Source of the DNA: Nonomuraea terrae
Lineage (GTDB): Bacteria; Actinomycetota; Actinomycetes; Streptosporangiales; Streptosporangiaceae
Length of the DNA: 45,009 nucleotides
NCBI RefSeq assembly: GCF_004348995.1
Contig: NZ_SMKQ01000050.1
Coordinates: 1-45,009, forward strand
Direction: 5' to 3'
The translations under genes and the position numbers were made by a program. Below are positions 40,555 to 45,009 of this stretch, one piece after another (position 1 is the stretch's first letter; the number at the start of each line of letters is the position of its first letter). The notes below the pieces were generated by a model. The model saw only the letters and a list, made by a program, of their open reading frames with translations. It was not told where the DNA came from and did not search any database.

Positions 40555-40583
40555 ACCCGTTTGACGGTCATTACTCAACGGGT
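40555..40583. promoter_or_regulatory. Inverted repeat upstream of the EamA transporter
   Basis: ACCCGTT at 40555-40561 and AACGGGT at 40577-40583 form a 7-bp inverted repeat with a 15-nt centre, ending 8 nt before the ATG of the transporter and overlapping its GGTGGGG ribosome region. It could be an operator or a translation-blocking hairpin. Evidence is symmetry only. Confidence 0.3.
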
Positions 40584-40591
40584 GGGGTGCG

Positions 40592-41536
40592 ATGAGGTCG
40601 GTGGGGCTCGCGCTGGCGTTCGTGTCCGCGTGGTGTTTCGCGTTCTCCGGGCCGATGGCGAAATATCTCATCGCCGCCGGACTGGAGCCGATGGAGGCGG
40701 TCTGGACGCGGATGGCGGGCGCGGGGCTGTTGCTGGTGGCGGTGCTCGCCGTGGTGCGCCCCCGGGCGCTGCGCATCCCGAGGTCGCGGCTGCCGTTCTT
40801 CGGTCTGTACGCGATCATGGCGGTCGCCGGGGTGCAGGCCCTGTACTTCGTGGCGATCACGCGGCTGCCGGTGGGGATCGCGCTGCTGCTGGAGTTCATG
40901 GCGCCGGTCATGGTGGTCGCCTGGGTGCGGCTGGTCCGCAAGGTGCGGCTCGCGCGGGCGGCCTACCTCGGTGCGGTGGTGGCCGTCGTGGGGCTCGGGA
41001 TCGTCGTCGAGGCGTGGCAGGGGATGCGCCTGGACGCGCTGGGGCTGGTGCTCGGGCTGCTGGCTGGGGCGTGCTGCGCCGGATATTTCCTGATGAACGA
41101 TAGCTTCGGGGACGATATCGACCCGCTCGGCCTGGTCGCCTGGGGGATGATCGGGGCGGCCGTCGTGCTGGCGCCGTTCTCCCGGCCGTGGGACATCCCG
41201 TGGGAGGCGTTCACCGTCTCCGCCACCCCGGAGGGCGGGCAGACGCTGCCGGTGCTGGGGGCGTACCTGTGGATGGTGGTCGTGGCCACCGTGCTGGGCT
41301 ACACGCTGGGCGTCAACGCCGTACGGCGGCTGTCGGCGGCGGTCGGGGCCACCGTCGCCTCGCTGGAGGTCATCGCGGGCGCCATCGTGGCCTGGGTTCT
41401 GGTGGGCGAGACGCTGGGGTTGTTCCAGATCGTCGGCGGCCTGATCGTGCTCTCGGGCGCCCTGCTCGCCCAGACGGCCACCACGACCCTCCCTGAGCCG
41501 GATCCGCTGCCCGAGCCGCTCCCCGCCCAGAGTTGA
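40592..41536 (+). CDS. EamA/DMT family transporter
   Basis: A 314-residue membrane protein with ten helices in two EamA repeats, typical of drug/metabolite exporters such as RhtA/YdcZ-like proteins. Examples are GLALAFVSAWCFAFSGPMAKYLI, LLLVAVLAVVRP, LYFVAITRLPVGIALLLEFMAP and, in the second half, TLGVNAVRRLSAAVGATVASLEV and VLVGETLGLFQIVGG. The two EamA signatures (AITRLPVGIA and LSAAVGATVA) are clear. ATG start at 40592. Probably exports an amino acid or small metabolite; substrate not inferable. Confidence 0.9.
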   Translation: MRSVGLALAFVSAWCFAFSGPMAKYLIAAGLEPMEAVWTRMAGAGLLLVAVLAVVRPRALRIPRSRLPFFGLYAIMAVAGVQALYFVAITRLPVGIALLLEFMAPVMVVAWVRLVRKVRLARAAYLGAVVAVVGLGIVVEAWQGMRLDALGLVLGLLAGACCAGYFLMNDSFGDDIDPLGLVAWGMIGAAVVLAPFSRPWDIPWEAFTVSATPEGGQTLPVLGAYLWMVVVATVLGYTLGVNAVRRLSAAVGATVASLEVIAGAIVAWVLVGETLGLFQIVGGLIVLSGALLAQTATTTLPEPDPLPEPLPAQS

Positions 41537-41567
41537 CCGCCCGGCGCCCATGGCCGGCCTGGACCGA

Positions 41568-41603
41568 CCTCACTCCTCGGCTCACTCCTCGCCTCACGCC
41601 TCG
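41568..41603. repeat. Three imperfect 12-bp repeats at a gene end
   Basis: CCTCACTCCTCG, GCTCACTCCTCG and CCTCACGCCTCG follow each other from 41568. The third copy contains the stop codon of the leftward gene ending at 41594, so the first two copies may be duplications of that gene's 3' end. Confidence 0.7.
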
Positions 41604-42022
41604 GGAGTGAGGCGCACGATCGTGCAGTCGCGGGCCCAGCGGTCGGGGAGGTGTTCGCTGTCGCGGGCGTTGAGCCGGTCCTTGGCCAGGGCGGCGACGA
41701 CGTCGGCCGAGGCCGCCTGGTCGACGACCGACACCGTCGCGTCGAACTCCACGAGCCGCGCGCCGTTGTCCTTGCTGCGCAGCGTGACGTGGACCCGGTC
41801 GAGGGCGTCGAGGCCGGGCAGGGCCTGCTCCTCGCCGCCCGTCACGAGGTAGATCGCCCCGTCGTGCCAGGTGTGCCAGGCCAGACGCGGACGGTCGAGG
41901 GTGAGCCACAGGATGCCGGACTTCTTGGCGCCCTCCGCGATGGCCGCCGCCCTCTCGGGGACGCCCTGCTCCAAGGCCGTCTGCGGCGTCGTCTTTCCGG
42001 CGGGCGGGGTGTGGTCGCTCAC
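41594..42022 (-). CDS. Conserved hypothetical protein (possible split-barrel fold)
   Basis: A 142-residue protein beginning with GTG at 42022 (SDHTPPAGK). The body reads GILWLTLDRPRLAWHTWHDGAIYLVTGGEEQ, LDRVHVTLRSKDNGARLVEFDATVSVVD and ends WARDCTIVRLTPEA. The alternation of strands is reminiscent of PNPOx-like flavin-binding split barrels, but no binding residues can be named. No clear ribosome site precedes the GTG, so the mRNA may be leaderless. A much longer same-frame extension to 42685 runs antisense to the lyase gene and is not credible. Divergent from the CoA-ester lyase with 160 nt between. Confidence 0.65.
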   Translation of the reverse strand: MSDHTPPAGKTTPQTALEQGVPERAAAIAEGAKKSGILWLTLDRPRLAWHTWHDGAIYLVTGGEEQALPGLDALDRVHVTLRSKDNGARLVEFDATVSVVDQAASADVVAALAKDRLNARDSEHLPDRWARDCTIVRLTPEA

Positions 42023-42182
42023 ACATGCGACTGTAATCCGGGCGTGCGGCCGGGTGAACCGCCGCCGCCGGCCGGCTGGAGCGAGCCGTGCGGCGTCGAC
42101 AGGCTCATCGGCCGGCTCAGCGCTCACCGCTTGACCGGTTGAGACCTGGGACCCCGGGATGATCAGACAGTAGCGTGGGCGT

Positions 42183-43115
42183 ATGCGATCACGACGTTCG
42201 GTGCTGGCGGTGCCCGGCAGCAATCCCCGGTTCCTGGAGAAGGCCCAGACCCTTCCCGTCGACGAGGTCTTCCTCGACCTGGAAGACTCCGTCGCGCCGC
42301 TCGCCAAGGAGGAGGCGCGCGGCAACATCGTCACCGCGCTGCGCGAGGGCGACTGGACGGGGAAGACGCGGGTCGTCCGGGTCAACGACCTCACCACGCA
42401 GTGGACGTACCGCGATGTGATCGAGGTGGTCGAGGGCGCGGGGGCGTACCTCGACTGCGTGATGCTGCCGAAGGTGCAGAATCCGACCGAGGTCGTCTGG
42501 CTCGACACCCTGCTCACCCAGATCGAGAAGACCATGGGGTACGAACCGGGCCGCATCGGCATCGAGGCGCAGATCGAGAACGCCCGCGGCCTGGTGAACG
42601 TCGACGCCATCGCGGGGTCGTCCAGGCGGCTGGAGACGCTGGTGTTCGGGCCGGCCGACTTCATGGCCTCGGTCGGCATGCGCACGCTCGTCGTCGGCGA
42701 GCAGCCCCCGGGCTACGAGGAGGGCGACGCCTACCACTACATCCTCATGCGCCTGCTCATGGCCGCCAGGACGTACGACCTGCAGGTCATCGACGGCCCC
42801 TACCTGCAGATCAAGGACGTCGAGGGCTTTCGCCGCGTCGCCCGCCGCGCGGCGGCGCTCGGGTTCGACGGCAAGTGGGTGCTGCACCCGTCGCAGGTCG
42901 AGGCGGCCAACGAGGTGTTCTCGCCGACGCAGGAGGACTACGACCACGCCGAGCTGATCCTGGAGGCGTACGAGTACTACACCACCGTGGAGAAGCGCGG
43001 CGCGGTCATGCTGGGCGACGAGATGATCGACGAGGCCTCCCGCAAGATGGCGCTCGTCGTGGCCGCCAAGGGGCGGGCGGCCGGGCTGAGCCGTACGAAG
43101 AGCTTCACACCTTGA
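42183..43115 (+). CDS. HpcH/HpaI aldolase / citrate lyase beta family CoA-ester lyase
   Basis: A 310-residue TIM-barrel enzyme of the CitE / L-malyl-CoA lyase family: it cleaves or makes C-C bonds in CoA esters such as malyl-CoA or beta-methylmalyl-CoA. Motifs: RRSVLAVPGSNPRFLEKA, DEVFLDLEDSVAP (Mg-binding), VRVNDLTTQW, MLPKVQNP, EAQIENARGLVNVDAI (Glu ligand) and GPADFMASVGM, then GFDGKWVLHPSQVEAANEVF. ATG at 42183. The 3' end overlaps the convergent membrane-protein gene by 11 nt. Exact substrate is not certain; malyl-CoA-type chemistry of the ethylmalonyl-CoA pathway is likely. Confidence 0.9.
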   Translation: MRSRRSVLAVPGSNPRFLEKAQTLPVDEVFLDLEDSVAPLAKEEARGNIVTALREGDWTGKTRVVRVNDLTTQWTYRDVIEVVEGAGAYLDCVMLPKVQNPTEVVWLDTLLTQIEKTMGYEPGRIGIEAQIENARGLVNVDAIAGSSRRLETLVFGPADFMASVGMRTLVVGEQPPGYEEGDAYHYILMRLLMAARTYDLQVIDGPYLQIKDVEGFRRVARRAAALGFDGKWVLHPSQVEAANEVFSPTQEDYDHAELILEAYEYYTTVEKRGAVMLGDEMIDEASRKMALVVAAKGRAAGLSRTKSFTP

Positions 43116-43653
43116 TGCCGACGGCGGTGAAGAACCAGAACGACGACGTCAGCCAGAGCCCCACGAGGGCGGTGAACGTCAGCCCGCCGAGCACGGGCAG
43201 CGTCCAGCCGGGCGCGTCCCGCTTCGGCAGGGCCAGCATCTTCGCGGTGAAGACGCCGTAGAAGAAGCAGCCGAGCAGCGAGTGCACGAGCACGCGCGGC
43301 ACGTCGTACTGCAGGCCGAGGGCGTACAGGCAGTGGAAGGCGACGGGGACCGTGAGCGCGAACGCCAGCCGCCCCGACCAGCGGTGCACGGCGGGCGGGA
43401 TCGCGACCCCGAGCCTGCCCCACATCGACAGGGCGGAGACGACCTGGACGATCGCCAGCACGAACGCGCCCGTCGTGAGCCACACCTTCATCGGCAGCGC
43501 GGCGGAGAACCCGGCCACGCCGACGGCGAACCCGGTCGGCGTGTGCGCCCGCCCGTACACGCCGAGGGCGACCGCCACCAGGGCGCCCGCCAGCAGCGGC
43601 ACCACCAGCGTGGTCAGGCCGCGGGACGGCCGCTGGTACGTCGCGGTGGTCAT
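43105..43653 (-). CDS. DUF6529-like membrane protein
   Basis: A 182-residue protein with five hydrophobic helices. Conserved His-bearing segments HRWSGRLAFALTVPVAFHCLY and RVLVHSLLGCFFYGVFTAKML recall a cytochrome b561-like heme arrangement and fit DUF6529. The ATG at 43653 overlaps the stop of the secreted-protein gene (ATGA at 43650-43653), showing translational coupling. The histidines could bind heme, suggesting a redox membrane protein paired with the secreted partner; this is inference. Confidence 0.75.
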   Translation of the reverse strand: MTTATYQRPSRGLTTLVVPLLAGALVAVALGVYGRAHTPTGFAVGVAGFSAALPMKVWLTTGAFVLAIVQVVSALSMWGRLGVAIPPAVHRWSGRLAFALTVPVAFHCLYALGLQYDVPRVLVHSLLGCFFYGVFTAKMLALPKRDAPGWTLPVLGGLTFTALVGLWLTSSFWFFTAVGIKV

Positions 43654-44357
43654 GACATCTCCCCGATGAAGCCGTCGACGTCCTTGGGGTAGATCGTGGC
43701 GCCGCCGACCTGGACCGGCGCGGTGGGGCCCGCGGTGTCGATCCGCGGCACGTCGACCTGCCGCTCGCCCGCGAAGGCGGTGCCGACCTGGGTGTAGGTG
43801 CCGTTCGCGTTCTTCAGCACGATCCAGCCGGCGCGTACCTTGGCGCCCCTGACGGTCGCGGTGGCGCGGTAGAGGCCCGACGGCTTGGTGACGGTGGGCG
43901 CGAAGAAGCTCCACTTGCGGCCGGCGACGGTGAGCGAGCCCTCGGCCTTGCGGCCCTTCAGCTCGGCCCTGACCTTGGCGCGCTTGTCGGCCACGCCGGT
44001 CAGCTTCAGCTCGCCTCCCGACTCCACGCCCGTGAACCAGGCCTCGGTCCTGCCGTCGCAGAAGTAGCCGACGGCCTTGCCGTTCCTGATCGACAGGGCG
44101 ATGAGGGCGCCGCTGCCCTTCACCCGGCCGCCGTAGTCGGCCTTGACGGTCTTCTTCGGCGTCGTGGGGGAGGGCGAGGGGGTCGGCGCGGCGGAGGGCT
44201 GCGCCGCGGCGCCGTTCTGTTGTACGACGGGTGCTTCGGCGGCGGTGTTGACGGCCGGGCTCCCGGCCGTGGGCATCGCGATGACGCTCGCGACACCCAG
44301 CCCCCCGGCGAGCACCGCGCCCGCCGCGAGGGTGATGACTGGTCCCAGCCTCGACAT
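43650..44357 (-). CDS. Secreted or membrane-anchored protein of unknown function
   Basis: A 235-residue protein with an N-terminal signal or anchor (LGPVITLAAGAVLAGGLGVASVIA), a Pro/Ser/Thr linker (AAPTPSPSPTTPK), and a beta-rich exported domain (YGGRVKGSGALIALSIRNGKAVGYFCDGR, TEAWFTGVESGG, ELKGRKAEGSLTVAGRKWSFFAP, GLYRATATVRGAKVRAGWIVL). ATG at 44357 with a GGGAG site upstream. Coupled to the DUF6529-like gene. No named family recognised; it may be an extracytoplasmic partner of that membrane protein. Confidence 0.72.
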   Translation of the reverse strand: MSRLGPVITLAAGAVLAGGLGVASVIAMPTAGSPAVNTAAEAPVVQQNGAAAQPSAAPTPSPSPTTPKKTVKADYGGRVKGSGALIALSIRNGKAVGYFCDGRTEAWFTGVESGGELKLTGVADKRAKVRAELKGRKAEGSLTVAGRKWSFFAPTVTKPSGLYRATATVRGAKVRAGWIVLKNANGTYTQVGTAFAGERQVDVPRIDTAGPTAPVQVGGATIYPKDVDGFIGEMS

Positions 44358-44456
44358 GGTCTGCTCCCGTGGTCGGATTCCGTATGCTCCCGAGCATCCG
44401 GCCAAAAGAGCGCGCCGTCTGTGAACTAATGCGCACCAAGCGGACAGAATGGAGAG

Positions 44457-45009
44457 ATGCAGGAGAACCCGGGGCCGCACTACCCCGACAACCGCGGGCC
44501 GCTCCCGTACGGCGCGGCGCCGTCGGGCATCCCGTACCAGCCGCAGCCCTGGTTCCTGCCGTCGCCGGCCGGGGTCCGCTTCGACCATCTCGCCAGGAAC
44601 CCCGCCGCCCAGCTGTGGCGGTCGATCGTCGGCACGCTGCTCGTCGCCGTGGGATTCCTGGCGATCGGCGTCGTGGTGGTCGTGGCGTTCACGGTGCCGG
44701 CGTTCCTGTTCGGGCTGCCGTCGCCGGTGGACCCTGAGACGGGGGCGCCCGAGCCGACGCCGCTCGGACTGGCCATGACGCTGTTGTCCATCGCCCCCGC
44801 GCTGGTGCTCGTGTTCGGGGTGGCGGCGCTCATCCAGCGGCGCCGTCCGGGGACGCTGTCGTCGGTGGCGGGGCGGCTGCGCTGGTCATGGCTGATGAGC
44901 TGCGTGGGGCTGGCCCTGGCCGCGATGGTGCTCGGGCAGGCCGCCCAGTGGCTGGTGCTGGCCAACTCGGGCCAGGACGCGGCGATGTTCGGCTGGGCGG
45001 GGTGGGAGG
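44457..45009 (+). CDS. Probable CPBP-family membrane protein (partial)
   Basis: The frame starts with ATG at 44457 and stays open to the window edge (about 184 residues). It has a Pro-rich N-terminus with GVRFDHLARNPAAQLWRSIVGTLLVA, then membrane helices (VGFLAIGVVVVVAFTVPAFLF, LGLAMTLLSIAPALVLVFGVAALI) and the phrase GTLSSVAGRLRWSWLMSCVGLAL. Actinobacterial CPBP (CAAX protease/bacteriocin-processing) proteins often begin in this style, from memory. The catalytic EE and His motifs would lie beyond the window, so the call is tentative. Confidence 0.6.
   Translation, partial: MQENPGPHYPDNRGPLPYGAAPSGIPYQPQPWFLPSPAGVRFDHLARNPAAQLWRSIVGTLLVAVGFLAIGVVVVVAFTVPAFLFGLPSPVDPETGAPEPTPLGLAMTLLSIAPALVLVFGVAALIQRRRPGTLSSVAGRLRWSWLMSCVGLALAAMVLGQAAQWLVLANSGQDAAMFGWAGWE

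Noticed and set aside
42023..42685. Upstream extension of the conserved hypothetical gene ending at 41594
   Set aside because: It lies antisense to the CoA-ester lyase and has Ser/Thr/Arg-rich shadow composition; the GTG at 42022 is a better start.

Overview
The window is a high-GC actinobacterial chromosome segment. Gene content and order point to Streptosporangiales (Nonomuraea-like), which is an inference from order and protein style, not a taxonomic proof. From fdxA (13.3 kb) to the MgtE-N/CBS protein (40.5 kb) it carries a backbone that recurs in many actinobacteria, including the Mycobacterium tuberculosis Rv1177-Rv1232c neighbourhood. The backbone is ferredoxin, dapC, dapD, dapE, LOG proteins, a DivIVA-like protein, tag, DUF3117, O-methyltransferase / sigE-rseA-htrA-tatB, mrp, DUF1003 and MgtE-N/CBS. 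Accessory genes are inserted between these anchors. No rRNA, tRNA, CRISPR array or insertion sequence was recognised.

Left part (1-13.2 kb): a partial secreted protein, a small HExxH membrane protein, then a long leftward block. In transcription order this block is protein A (8540-10870), a RelE-like/UvrD-type helicase (6691-8535), protein B (4801-6642), a divergent cysteinyl-tRNA synthetase and a penicillin-acylase-family hydrolase. Proteins A and B are paralogues with matching N- and C-terminal domains around a sigma-70 region-4-like helix-turn-helix. The helix-turn-helix is intact in B and degenerate in A, and A carries a long acidic repeat linker instead of B's winged-helix-like segment. 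This paralogue-helicase-paralogue cassette is the best candidate for an undescribed system. A methyltransferase, an orphan lipoprotein substrate-binding protein and a tiny SH3-like protein follow.

Middle (13.2-28 kb): lysine/diaminopimelate biosynthesis (dapC, dapD, dapE), a DUF4178 membrane protein, two LOG-family proteins (one with six tandem REQG repeats), DivIVA-like protein and 3-methyladenine glycosylase. Then come a multispanning membrane protein ending in a LuxR helix-turn-helix with a membrane-protein partner, a PaaX repressor coupled to a PaaG-like isomerase, DUF3117, leucyl aminopeptidase and an O-methyltransferase.

Right part (28-45 kb): the envelope-stress block sigE-rseA-htrA, then a five-gene leftward operon (GntR regulator, ABC ATPase, ABC permease, S41 lipoprotein, secreted alpha/beta hydrolase) inserted between htrA and tatB. 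Two of its genes are broken: the ATPase by an in-frame TGA 29 codons before its expected end, the hydrolase by a 29-bp tandem duplication that shifts the frame. A perfect 32-bp palindrome lies in the S41 gene. After tatB and mrp come MarR, DUF1003, MgtE-N/CBS, an EamA transporter, a conserved hypothetical, a CoA-ester lyase, a DUF6529-like membrane protein coupled to a secreted protein, and the start of a probable CPBP-family membrane protein. Strong terminator hairpins separate several of the units.
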